From: Kiritimatiellia bacterium
GTDB lineage: Bacteria > Verrucomicrobiota > Kiritimatiellia > JAAZAB01
DNA length: 64,000 nucleotides
NCBI GenBank assembly: GCA_028718125.1
Contig: JAQUMN010000008.1
Coordinates: forward strand, 62,001-126,000
Reading direction: 5' to 3'
The notes beneath the pieces are model-generated. The model was not told the origin of the DNA, made no database searches, and worked only from the letters and a program-made list of their open reading frames with translations. Position numbers and translations under genes: made by a program. Positions 7,757-15,683 of this stretch are shown piece after piece; the first letter of the stretch is position 1, and every line of letters begins with the position of its first letter.

Positions 7757-9292
7757 TCAGTGCGTCATGATATGCATGAGCATGTTTTCGCCCAGGCTTA
7801 GCGAGCCGGCGTCGTCGTACCCGAGCGCATAAGGATTTTGCGCCATCTCCCATCCGCCGCACATGCCATAGGGGCTGAAAATCACGGCCGGTTGGCCGTT
7901 TATCTCCAGCGCCAGCAATTTGGGTGCGATGGTCGTCTTGCCGCCCAACTGGGCGGAGAGACCCGGGGTCACACCGATCACCCTGATCAGGTTGGGCAGG
8001 CTGAAGAGCGAAGAAGTTGGCGGCAGGGCGCTGAACGAGCGGTCCGGAAATACTTTTTTCATTTCCTGCATGAACGCGTTATTGAAGGCGTATCGCCCGC
8101 AACAGGCCTCGGCCATCAGGAATCCGCCCTTGTTCAGGTATTCGCGCAGGTTTTGCGCTTCCGCATTGCTGAGCTGGAAGGTTTCGTGGCCGGTGATATA
8201 GAGGATGGGCGCGTCGAAAATCCGGGGGTCGGAGAGTCTCAACTCCTGGTGGCCGAATTTGACGGGAATATCGGTGCGGCGATTGAATTGCTGGAGCAGG
8301 ACCGAAATACCGGCGTGCCGCGTCTTCCATTCGCCGTCATAGATGACTTGGGCCACAAACACTTTGCCGGCTTTGACGGAGTCCGGGTCCACAAAGTTCA
8401 TGGCATGGGCCACGGTCTTGGCCCAGGCGCGCTGGCTGGTGGCATAGGCCAGAATGTTGATGCCCAGCTTCTGGGCGTCGTCCCGGGTGTAGCCCTGGAC
8501 CGTATCGTCATCGAGCGCGTCCCACCCGACGGCCATGCACCAGCGCGAGAGGATGGCCACGGTGCGGCAGTCAATTGTGACCCCGTAAAACAGCGGTTCG
8601 TTCGCGGTATAACCGGCCGCGCGCACGCCTTTGCGATAATTGACTTTCCCGATGTCGTAATAGGAATGAAAAAGCGGATGGTCGGCAGTCAGGCGCTGGA
8701 GCTTGACTTCCGGGAATATCTCCGAGAGTTCTGCCTTGGCGGAATCGAAGAAGGGCTTGGAGCCCATGCCGGTATTGAAAATGATCGTGCCGCCGGCCAG
8801 CAGGTATTCGCGCAGGCGCTTGCGCTCAACCGGCGTAAAACTGAAATGAAAATGGCCGCTTCGGTAAATGATCGGGTTCTTGTCGGGGTCCGTGCTGATA
8901 TCCGAGAGCGCCTTGCATTCGCTGGCAAAGTTAACGCTGATTTTACCGTACATGTCCTTGAGCAGATTGTTCAGGTCGTTCGGCCTTGACGCCCAGTCAA
9001 TCAGGCCGTATGGCGACTTGATTTTAACGAACATGACCGGCGGGGTGGGCGGGTTTTTCTTTTCGGAACGCGCCAGCGGCGTCGCCGGCACCGGCGTGGG
9101 GCCGGGCCCCGTTTCACTGCTGGCTATGTTGGCCGGTGGAGGAGGAGGCGCGGGGGCGTCGACGGGCGGAACGAATCCCGGTTCGTCCGATCCATCCCCC
9201 GCGAAGATCATTTGCGCCTGGAGCGGGGCAACGGATGACCAGAGGCCGAAGACCAGGAAAACCGGCGCAAATAACCAGGCGTGATATTTCAT
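7757..9292 (-). CDS. Secreted protein with two DUF4159 domains
   Basis: 511 residues from ATG 9292. This start is chosen because MKYHAWLFAPVFLVFGLWSS...LQAQ is a clear signal peptide and an AAGAGA site precedes it; an upstream in-frame ATG at 9325 would add a charged extension. A proline-rich linker (near 'VPPVDAPAPPPPPAN') follows. Two DUF4159-like domains come in tandem: the first begins 'FVKIKSPYGLIDWASRP' and contains 'LREYLLAGGTIIFNTG'; the second begins 'KVFVAQVIYDGEWKTR' and contains 'LREYLNKGGFLMAEACCG'. DUF4159 has a glutamine-amidotransferase-like fold and is typical of MoxR/VWA clusters. It is presumably periplasmic; its biochemical role is unknown. Confidence 0.88.
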   Translation of the reverse strand: MKYHAWLFAPVFLVFGLWSSVAPLQAQMIFAGDGSDEPGFVPPVDAPAPPPPPANIASSETGPGPTPVPATPLARSEKKNPPTPPVMFVKIKSPYGLIDWASRPNDLNNLLKDMYGKISVNFASECKALSDISTDPDKNPIIYRSGHFHFSFTPVERKRLREYLLAGGTIIFNTGMGSKPFFDSAKAELSEIFPEVKLQRLTADHPLFHSYYDIGKVNYRKGVRAAGYTANEPLFYGVTIDCRTVAILSRWCMAVGWDALDDDTVQGYTRDDAQKLGINILAYATSQRAWAKTVAHAMNFVDPDSVKAGKVFVAQVIYDGEWKTRHAGISVLLQQFNRRTDIPVKFGHQELRLSDPRIFDAPILYITGHETFQLSNAEAQNLREYLNKGGFLMAEACCGRYAFNNAFMQEMKKVFPDRSFSALPPTSSLFSLPNLIRVIGVTPGLSAQLGGKTTIAPKLLALEINGQPAVIFSPYGMCGGWEMAQNPYALGYDDAGSLSLGENMLMHIMTH

Positions 9293-9317
9293 GGAAAATC
9301 TCTTGAATTTTTTAAGG

Positions 9318-9345
9318 ATACGCAAATCCGAATTTCGATTTAGTA
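9318..9345. repeat. Short-period repeat upstream of DUF4159 gene
   Basis: 'acgcaaatccgaatttcgattta' belongs to the same word family as 974-1017 and 7730-7755 and lies about 30 bases upstream of the chosen DUF4159 start. Confidence 0.5.
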
Positions 9346-9400
9346 TGATGCAAAAGGCGGTTCAAGGCAAGCGAAACAAAAGGAATAGATGCTGCGAGGA

Positions 9401-9522
9401 CAGGGCTGCGTCAAGAATGGCCTCGCGGGAGCTCGACCCTCCATGAATGCCAATGTCTTTGCGATATTGGAGGGCGGAGCGCCTGCGGCGCCGTTAGTTT
9501 TGGCATGAAAGACACAGCCCTG
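9401..9522 (+). mobile_element. MITE-like element, complete copy A
   Basis: 122 bp bounded by CAGGGCTGCGTC and GACACAGCCCTG, which are inverted repeats (11 of 12 pairs). The flanks are GCTGCGAGGA (9391-9400) and GCTGTGAGGA (9523-9532), an imperfect 10-bp direct repeat consistent with a target duplication. The inside carries 'gcgggagctcgaccctcca' and 'attggagggcggag', a smaller inverted pair. There is no coding capacity. The same sequence recurs at 13566, 22971, 24313 and 26052. Confidence 0.8.
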
Positions 9523-9546
9523 GCTGTGAGGAAGAACCAGTGCGGT

Positions 9547-10023
9547 TCAATAGGCGGCGGGATCCACCTCGTTCAACAGTTCCTTGGTGAGCTTGGGCCC
9601 GGCGCGGTCCTTGTGCTGGAGCAGGGCCGGGTCTACCACGATCAGATCGGGCGCGGCTGCGCCCATGCTTTTGATCCGGCCATACGCCGCCACGCAGTCG
9701 TTGGTTGTAAGCGTGGCGGCCATTTCCAACGACAGGGATTTGGTCACGACGAGTGCGACCTTGGCGTCCGAGCTGGGCTCGATGGTCATGACCGTCATGG
9801 CGCCCGCGGACGGCTGGTCTTTCTTGACGGCGGTGACTCGCAGATAGCGGAAGGTATGAAAAATTCCCGCAGCCTGTTTCTGCACGACCTGTTTGCCGGC
9901 GGCGTCGTTGGTGGACCAGGCAAGGGCCAACTCGTTGCCGTTACGTACCGGTTCCGCTCTCCCGGCAGGTGCGAGTCCGAAGCCGACAAGCGCAAAAGCG
10001 CATAACGCCAGCATGTATTTCAT
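9547..10023 (-). CDS. Secreted hypothetical protein
   Basis: 158 residues from ATG 10023. This start gives a textbook signal peptide (MKYMLALCAFALVGFGLAPAGRAE); the open frame extends 33 codons further upstream but without a sensible N-terminus. The mature protein is a small alpha/beta sequence with 'TFRYLRVTAVKKD' and 'KVALVVTKSLSLEMAATL', and no recognisable domain. It lies upstream of the DUF4159 gene, separated by a MITE copy and about 250 bases, so it may be transcribed alone. Confidence 0.65.
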   Translation of the reverse strand: MKYMLALCAFALVGFGLAPAGRAEPVRNGNELALAWSTNDAAGKQVVQKQAAGIFHTFRYLRVTAVKKDQPSAGAMTVMTIEPSSDAKVALVVTKSLSLEMAATLTTNDCVAAYGRIKSMGAAAPDLIVVDPALLQHKDRAGPKLTKELLNEVDPAAY

Positions 10024-10145
10024 GGTGTTTGTTCCCGTGTTGCAAGGCTTCTTGACCCGCCGCCCGAATCGGATAAGATATTGTGCACTTTTAAACAGAA
10101 TATGCAAATATGATAGTTGCATAAACGTTCTTTATTAAGTTTTTT

Positions 10146-10199
10146 CTCCGCAACGAAGAACGACGAACAAAGAACTAAGAACTCTTTGTTCTGATTCGC
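10146..10199. repeat. Short-period repeat (AACGAAGAACGA type)
   Basis: 'cgaagaacgacgaacaaag' and following words repeat with a period of about 7-8 bases directly upstream of the amidohydrolase start. The same family occurs at 27733-27760 and 40205-40237. Confidence 0.6.
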
Positions 10200-10209
10200 T
10201 TGAATAGTT

Positions 10210-11001
10210 GTGAAAATCATTGACTTCCATACGCATGCCTTTTCGGACCACCTGGCGGCGCGGGCGATACCGCTGATCGCCAAGGCCGCCGGTGTCCCGC
10301 CATTTCTCGACGGCAAGGTTTCATCGCTCCTGCGCTCCATGGATATGGCCGGCATCGAGCGTTCGCTGATTTGCTCGATTGCCACCCGGCCGGCGCAATT
10401 TCAGAAAATCCTGGACTGGTCCCGGAAGGTCCGGTCGGACCGGCTGATCCTGTTCCCATCGGTCCATCCCGCCGCGCCTGATGTCCTGGCCCAGATCCGC
10501 ATGATTCGCGCCGAGGGATTCCTGGGCGTCAAGATTCATCCGTATTATCAGGAGTTTTATCTCGACGAACCGCGCCTGAACCCGATTTATGAATGTATCC
10601 GCGAATGCGGCCTGATGGTGTTCTGCCACACGGGATTCGACACCGCTTTTCCGCGCGAGCGGCGCGCGGATCCGGAGCGCATCTGGAAGGTCGTTGTCAA
10701 ATTCCCCGGGCTCAAGTTCATTGCCACGCACCTGGGCGCCTGGGGAAACTGGGATGAAGTAGAGCGCTGGCTGATCGGCAAGCCGGTGATCTTGGAAACG
10801 TCATTTGCAATTTCTTATTGCGGCGCCGCCTGCGCGCGCCGCCTGTTGATGAACCATTTGCCCGATCATATCCTCTTTGGCACGGATTCGCCCTGGGCCG
10901 GCCAGGCGGAGGAGATCGCGCGGGTCGCGGCGCTGGATTTGCCCGTTGATCGCCGGCAAAAATTATTCTACGATAATGCCCGTCGCCTGCTGGGATTGTG
11001 A
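10210..11001 (+). CDS. Amidohydrolase-2 family metal-dependent hydrolase
   Basis: 263 residues, starting with GTG at 10210. The N-terminal metal motif DFHTHA (residues 5-10), 'GVKIHPYYQEF', 'VFCHTGFDTAF', 'FIATHLGAWG' and the late Asp in 'ILFGTDSPWAG' are the ordered ligands of the amidohydrolase TIM-barrel superfamily, in the subgroup that includes aminocarboxymuconate-semialdehyde-decarboxylase-like enzymes. It should be cytoplasmic. The substrate cannot be deduced. The next gene, an FAD-dependent oxidoreductase, begins 44 bases later on the same strand, which suggests an operon. No N-terminal extension or signal peptide is present. Confidence 0.88.
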   Translation: MKIIDFHTHAFSDHLAARAIPLIAKAAGVPPFLDGKVSSLLRSMDMAGIERSLICSIATRPAQFQKILDWSRKVRSDRLILFPSVHPAAPDVLAQIRMIRAEGFLGVKIHPYYQEFYLDEPRLNPIYECIRECGLMVFCHTGFDTAFPRERRADPERIWKVVVKFPGLKFIATHLGAWGNWDEVERWLIGKPVILETSFAISYCGAACARRLLMNHLPDHILFGTDSPWAGQAEEIARVAALDLPVDRRQKLFYDNARRLLGL

Positions 11002-11045
11002 TGGCGCCTGTTGTTTCAGGCGCCGGCAGGGTGGGGAATACCATT

Positions 11046-12251
11046 ATGAAAAACATTATAGAACCGGCGCGCACACTCCCTGTGATCCGGGAAGTTGATG
11101 TCCTTGTCGCCGGCGGCGGTCCGGCGGGCATTGCCGCGGCGATCGCCGCGGCGCGCAACGGCGCCAAAACCATGCTGGTGGAACGGTTCGGCTATCTCGG
11201 AGGCATGATTACCGGATCGTATGTCACCTATTATATGGGCTTCGGCAACGGCCGGGAACAGGTGATCCGGGGCCTGGCCCAGGAAACAATCAACCGTTTG
11301 CGGGAAGCGGGCGGACTGATCAGGGAACAGGATGCCAGCGGCGATTGCGGCAGCGACGCGGAGATCGGTAAATGCCTGGCCGTGGTGATGCTGGAGGAGG
11401 CCGGCGTCGAAATCCTGTTGCACTCCTGGATTGCTGCGGCCTTGACGGAAAGCAATGCTTGCAACGGCATCATCATAGAAAATAAAGCGGGACGCCAGGC
11501 CATCCTGGCAAAAACGGTCATCGATGCCACCGCCGACGCGGATGTGTGTTTTTCCGCCGGAGCGGCGACGACCATTGCCAATCACGATATTTCGCTTAAA
11601 CATTCTTTTGGCGGCATCGACACCGATAAGTTTGCGCAGTTTAAAAACGAGCAGCCCGATGCCTATTGCAAAACGATGGCCGAATTGAAGGCCGCGGTTG
11701 ACAGGATGCCCCCGCCGCCAACGGACGTGTCGGCGGTCGATGCCTGGGATTTGACCGCGATCGAAAACGTGACCAGAAAACGCCTGCTGGCCAGGCTGGC
11801 GTTCATGCGCCGCAATCTGCCGGGCCATGCGCACATGCGGATTGAAATGACCGCGCCGCAATTGGGCGTGCGCGAAAGTCGCAAGCTCGTGGGCGTTTAC
11901 ACGATTACGGTGGACGACCTGCTTGCCGACCGCAAATTTGACGATGGCATCGGCCGTTGCGGCGCCTACATGAAAAAATATGAAAATTACGATAAGCCGG
12001 GCTTGAGCTATGATATTCCCTACCGTGTACTGGTGCCGGAAAAGGTTGACGGATTGCTGGCCGCGGGCCGGTGCATTTCCGCCACGCACGAGGCGATCAA
12101 TACCCTGCGCCTGATCGTGCCCTGCATCCTGACGGGTGAAGCGGCCGGGACTGCCGCCGCGCTGGCGCTGGCTCAAGGTGTCCCGCCGCGCCAAATCGAT
12201 ATACGCAAGTTGCAGCGGCAACTGCAGGCGCAGGGCAATAACCTCGGTTGA
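11046..12251 (+). CDS. FAD-dependent oxidoreductase
   Basis: 401 residues from ATG 11046, chosen because a GGTGGGG site lies about 7-9 bases before it and the Rossmann motif then falls at the usual place; an upstream in-frame ATG at 10998 is possible. 'VLVAGGGPAGIAAAIAAARN' followed by 'TMLVERFGYLGGMITGSYV' is the FAD-binding and substrate-loop signature of the FAD_oxidored family (PF12831). The C-terminus has the second FAD-contact block, 'GLLAAGRCISATHEA'. Proteins of this family oxidise unknown, often sugar- or acid-related, substrates in PVC bacteria. It follows the amidohydrolase and precedes a transporter, so the three may serve one catabolic pathway. Confidence 0.88.
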   Translation: MKNIIEPARTLPVIREVDVLVAGGGPAGIAAAIAAARNGAKTMLVERFGYLGGMITGSYVTYYMGFGNGREQVIRGLAQETINRLREAGGLIREQDASGDCGSDAEIGKCLAVVMLEEAGVEILLHSWIAAALTESNACNGIIIENKAGRQAILAKTVIDATADADVCFSAGAATTIANHDISLKHSFGGIDTDKFAQFKNEQPDAYCKTMAELKAAVDRMPPPPTDVSAVDAWDLTAIENVTRKRLLARLAFMRRNLPGHAHMRIEMTAPQLGVRESRKLVGVYTITVDDLLADRKFDDGIGRCGAYMKKYENYDKPGLSYDIPYRVLVPEKVDGLLAAGRCISATHEAINTLRLIVPCILTGEAAGTAAALALAQGVPPRQIDIRKLQRQLQAQGNNLG

Positions 12252-12328
12252 TCGGTGGTTGCGAGGCGGCATCAGCCACGGACCGGAATTGTCTTTGCAT
12301 CCGAAATGTTCCTGCATGGACTGCGCGC

Positions 12329-13582
12329 ATGGACTGGATTCCTCAGCATTGGATGGGCCTGGTGGCAGCCGGCATTTTTACGGCCACCTACCTGGGTGTG
12401 GCCGTGGGCGGCGTGCCGGGGCTGGCCATCGACCGCACGGGAATTGCTCTGCTGGGCGCCATCGCCATGGTTGCGACCGGCGTGCTTTCCATGCCCCAGG
12501 CATTGCATGCGATCGATACCCCTACGTTGCTGTTGCTCTATGCCCTGATGGTGGTTTCCGCCCAATTCCGCGTCAGCGGGTTTTATACCTGGACGGTCCT
12601 GCTGCTCCGCCGCTTCATGCCGCGCGAAACTTTGTTTCTCCTGATCGTCATGGTCGTGACGGCGATATTATCGTCCATCCTGGTGAACGATGTGATCTGT
12701 CTGGCCTTTACCCCCGTCCTGGCCGTCTCCCTGCTCGAGGCGGGATTAAATCCCGTGCCGTTTTTGATCGGCATGGCGATGGCCAGCAACATCGGGTCGG
12801 CCGTCACGATCATCGGCAATCCGCAAAACATGTTGATCGGCCAAATGGGCCGCCTGGCATTCAGGCCCTTCCTGGCCTGGTGCAGTATTCCTTCGCTGAT
12901 TTCATTGGCCCTGGCCTACGGGACCATTGTCTGGCTATATCGCGGGCGGTTCCGCGGCATAACGCCGGCGCGCGCCGCGGCGGCTTCCTGGCCGCAATTC
13001 AACCGTCGCCAAAGCATCAAGGGCCTGCTGGCCACTGGCGCGTTGGTCGTGTTGTTTTTCACCCACATCCCGCGGGAGTTGACGGCGCTTTCAATTGCCG
13101 GACTCCTGCTCTGCAGCCGGCAGATGCGCACGCGGGATATGCTCGAACAGGTGGACTGGCATTTGCTCACGCTCTTTTGCGGACTATTTATCGTCATCGG
13201 CGGGGTCATGCTCTCCGGCGCGCCGGCGGCCCTGGTGGCCGACCTGCAACGCCGCGGGATCGACATTCACAACCTATACGTGCTTACCGGGATCTCGGCC
13301 TTGTTAAGCAACGTGGTCAGCAACGTGCCGGCGACCATGTTGATCATCCAGTTCTTGAATCCGGCGCATGTGGCGGAGTGGTATGTGCTGGCCCTGGCGA
13401 GCACCTTTGCCGGGAACCTGATCACGATCGGCAGTATCGCCAATCTCATCACCATCGAACAGGCCCGGACCTATGGCGTCATCATCAGCTTCAGGGAACA
13501 CGCGCGCGTCGGCGTTCCGGTGACAATACTGTCCCTGCTGGTCGTGCTGTTCTGGATATGGCTGCCAGGGCTGCGTCAATAA
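12329..13582 (+). CDS. SLC13/ArsB-like ion transporter
   Basis: About 417 residues from ATG 12329 (MDWIPQHWMGLVAAG); the frame is open from a TTG at 12248 that overlaps the previous stop, and no strong ribosome-binding site decides between them. There are about ten hydrophobic helices. 'SILVNDVICLAFTPVLAVSL' and 'MASNIGSAVTIIGNPQNMLI' are the SLC13/CitMHS/ArsB-type motif with the N-P-Q-N hairpin, repeated as 'SNVVSNVPATMLII' and 'AGNLITIGSIANLITIE' in the second half. It is an inner-membrane carrier, probably for an anion such as a dicarboxylate; the substrate is uncertain. The last residues (PGLRQ-stop) are encoded by the left end of a MITE copy at 13566. Confidence 0.85.
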   Translation: MDWIPQHWMGLVAAGIFTATYLGVAVGGVPGLAIDRTGIALLGAIAMVATGVLSMPQALHAIDTPTLLLLYALMVVSAQFRVSGFYTWTVLLLRRFMPRETLFLLIVMVVTAILSSILVNDVICLAFTPVLAVSLLEAGLNPVPFLIGMAMASNIGSAVTIIGNPQNMLIGQMGRLAFRPFLAWCSIPSLISLALAYGTIVWLYRGRFRGITPARAAAASWPQFNRRQSIKGLLATGALVVLFFTHIPRELTALSIAGLLLCSRQMRTRDMLEQVDWHLLTLFCGLFIVIGGVMLSGAPAALVADLQRRGIDIHNLYVLTGISALLSNVVSNVPATMLIIQFLNPAHVAEWYVLALASTFAGNLITIGSIANLITIEQARTYGVIISFREHARVGVPVTILSLLVVLFWIWLPGLRQ

Positions 13583-13652
13583 AGGTCTCGCGGGAGCTCG
13601 ACCCTCCACAAGCGGGAAGAATGGATTATGGAGGGCGGAGCTCTGCAACGCC
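13566..13652 (+). mobile_element. MITE-like element, right-truncated copy B
   Basis: It begins CAGGGCTGCGTCAA and continues 'ggtctcgcgggagctcgacc' and 'ggagggcggagctctgcaac' like copy A, but the internal part differs and the right terminal repeat is missing. It overlaps the 3' end of the transporter gene, supplying its last codons and stop. Confidence 0.65.
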
Positions 13653-13682
13653 GGGATCGCTGCGGACAATTTAATTTTTCCA

Positions 13683-13711
13683 TTGACAAAACGGCCTTGT
13701 CACGCTCAAAT
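13683..13711 (+). promoter_or_regulatory. Possible sigma-70 promoter of pckG
   Basis: TTGACA at 13683-13688, 17 bases, then TCAAAT at 13706-13711. The -35 is a perfect match and the -10 matches 4 of 6. The ATG of the carboxykinase is 51 bases further on. Confidence 0.45.
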
Positions 13712-13762
13712 CGGCCGCCAACAAACGCTTCCGTTCGAATCAGGAAAACGAGGGTAACCGTC

Positions 13763-15589
13763 ATGACCAAAAACAAGGACTTGCTGGCATGGGTGAATGA
13801 AGTCGCGGCGCTATGCGCGCCGGACCGGGTGCATTGGTGCGACGGCTCGCAGGCGGAATACGATCGCCTGTGCGGCGAGATGGTCAAGGCCGGCACGTTC
13901 ATCAAGCTCAACGAGCAGAAGCGGCCGAACAGCTATTTGTGCCGTTCCAATCCTTCCGATGTGGCGCGCACCGAGGACCGCACTTTTATCTGCTCCCAGC
14001 GGCAGATCGATGCCGGCCCCACCAATAACTGGCGCGCGCCGGACGAAATGAAAGCCGCGCTCACGGACCTCTTCCGGGGATGCATGCAGGGGCGGACCCT
14101 CTACGTCATCCCGTTCAGCATGGGGCCGCTGGGCTCCAGGATCGCCCATATCGGCGTTGAAATCACGGATTCGCCTTACGTGGTCTGCAACATGCGCATC
14201 ATGACCCGCATGGGGCAAGAGGTGCTCGATGTGCTCGGCGGCGGAAAATTCGTGCGTTGCCTGCATTCGGTGGGCGCGCCCTTGAAGCGCGGCGAGAAGG
14301 ATGTGCCCTGGCCCTGCAATGCCGATAATAAATATATCGTGCATTTTCCCGAAGAACGCGCCATCTGGTCGTTCGGCAGCGGCTACGGCGGCAACGCGCT
14401 CCTGGGCAAGAAATGTTTTGCGCTCCGGATCGCATCGGTCATGGCGCGGGACGAAGGCTGGCTGGCCGAGCACATGCTCATCCTGGGATTGACACCGCCA
14501 TCCGGGCCAACGATTTATATCGCGGCGGCCTTTCCCAGCGCCTGCGGCAAGACCAACCTGGCCATGATGAACCCGGCTTTGCCCGGCTGGAAAATCCGGT
14601 GCGTGGGCGACGATATCGCCTGGATGAAATTCGGGGCCGACGGCCGGATCTACGCCATCAATCCCGAGGCGGGTTGTTTCGGCGTGGCGCCGGGCACTTC
14701 CATGCAATCCAATCCCAACGCGATGTTGACCTTGGACAAGAACTGTATTTTCACCAATGTGGCCATGACGCCCGAGGGCGACGTCTGGTGGGAGGACATG
14801 ACCAGGGAAACACCGGCAACACTGACGGACTGGCAGGGCGGCGAATGGAAGAGCGGGTGCGGCCGCAAGGCGGCCCATCCTAATGCCCGGTTTACTGCCC
14901 CGATCGCCCAGTGCCCGGTGGTGGATCCTGTCTGGGAAGACCCGAAAGGCGTGCCGATTGCCGCCATCCTGTTCGGCGGGCGCCGGCCGACCACGATCCC
15001 GCTCGTGTGCGAGGCGTTTTCCTGGCAACACGGTACCTTCCTGGGCGCCATTCAGTCCTCGGAAACCACTGCGGCCGCGGCGGGCGCGGTGGGCTTGGTG
15101 CGCCGCGATCCGATGGCCATGCTGCCCTTCTGCGGCTACAACATGGGCGATTATCTGGAGCATTGGCTGAAACTCGGCCGGCAGGCGGATCCCGCCAAAT
15201 TGCCGCGTATCTTTTACGTAAACTGGTTCCGCAAGTCGCCGCAAGGCAAATGGCTCTGGAGCGGCTACGGCGAAAACAGCCGCGTGCTGAAATGGATCTA
15301 TGAACGGGTAACCGGCAATGGCCGGAACACCGGCAATGGCCAGGCCGTGGAAACGCCCATCGGGCTTATGCCGGGCGTGAATGCGCTGGATACCCATGAA
15401 TTGGATATCAGCGCTCAGGATTTGGCCGAACTCCTGCGCGTGGATGTGGATGGCTGGCTCAAGGAACTGCCCGGTATCCGGGAACATTTTAATAAGCTTG
15501 GCGATCACCTGCCGCAGGTGCTTGTGGGCGAGTTGGCCGCGCTTGACCAGCGATTGCTGGATCAGCGCCTGCAAAAGGCCCATGCCTGA
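13763..15589 (+). CDS. pckG: Phosphoenolpyruvate carboxykinase (GTP)
   Basis: 608 residues, the usual length of the GTP-dependent enzyme, which interconverts oxaloacetate plus GTP and phosphoenolpyruvate plus CO2 in the cytoplasm. ATG 13763 is chosen because GAGGGTAA lies 7 bases before it and the protein then begins like the family; the open frame extends upstream to 13628. The kinase-1a P-loop '[13 protein letters not shown]' is at about residues 257-269, 'GDDIAWMKF' is the kinase-2 region, and '[15 protein letters not shown]' and '[15 protein letters not shown]' are conserved substrate-binding blocks. It is transcribed in the same direction as the transporter but separated by a MITE remnant and its own probable promoter. 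Confidence 0.97.
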   Translation: MTKNKDLLAWVNEVAALCAPDRVHWCDGSQAEYDRLCGEMVKAGTFIKLNEQKRPNSYLCRSNPSDVARTEDRTFICSQRQIDAGPTNNWRAPDEMKAALTDLFRGCMQGRTLYVIPFSMGPLGSRIAHIGVEITDSPYVVCNMRIMTRMGQEVLDVLGGGKFVRCLHSVGAPLKRGEKDVPWPCNADNKYIVHFPEERAIWSFGSGYGGNALLGKKCFALRIASVMARDEGWLAEHMLILGLTPPSGPTIYIAAAFPSACGKTNLAMMNPALPGWKIRCVGDDIAWMKFGADGRIYAINPEAGCFGVAPGTSMQSNPNAMLTLDKNCIFTNVAMTPEGDVWWEDMTRETPATLTDWQGGEWKSGCGRKAAHPNARFTAPIAQCPVVDPVWEDPKGVPIAAILFGGRRPTTIPLVCEAFSWQHGTFLGAIQSSETTAAAAGAVGLVRRDPMAMLPFCGYNMGDYLEHWLKLGRQADPAKLPRIFYVNWFRKSPQGKWLWSGYGENSRVLKWIYERVTGNGRNTGNGQAVETPIGLMPGVNALDTHELDISAQDLAELLRVDVDGWLKELPGIREHFNKLGDHLPQVLVGELAALDQRLLDQRLQKAHA

Positions 15590-15683
15590 AATTTGATGCC
15601 CGGGATGCAGATGAAAGGCAGGGCCGCATATTCCCGCTCGTCATGTCATCCTGATCCGGCGGTATTGGTTATAGCAGGATGGA

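Noticed and set aside
11016-12317. Minus-strand open frame of 433 codons opposite the FAD oxidoreductase
   Set aside because: It is antisense to a protein with an unmistakable FAD motif; the sequence is rich in H, R, G and A without domain signals.
12136-13674. Plus-strand open frame of 512 codons across the transporter
   Set aside because: It is out of frame with the obvious multi-helix transporter and is rich in R, H and G, as expected for a shifted frame.
13811-15583. Minus-strand open frame of 590 codons opposite pckG
   Set aside because: Long antisense frames are expected under strongly GC-biased coding; pckG is certain, and this frame shows no family motif.
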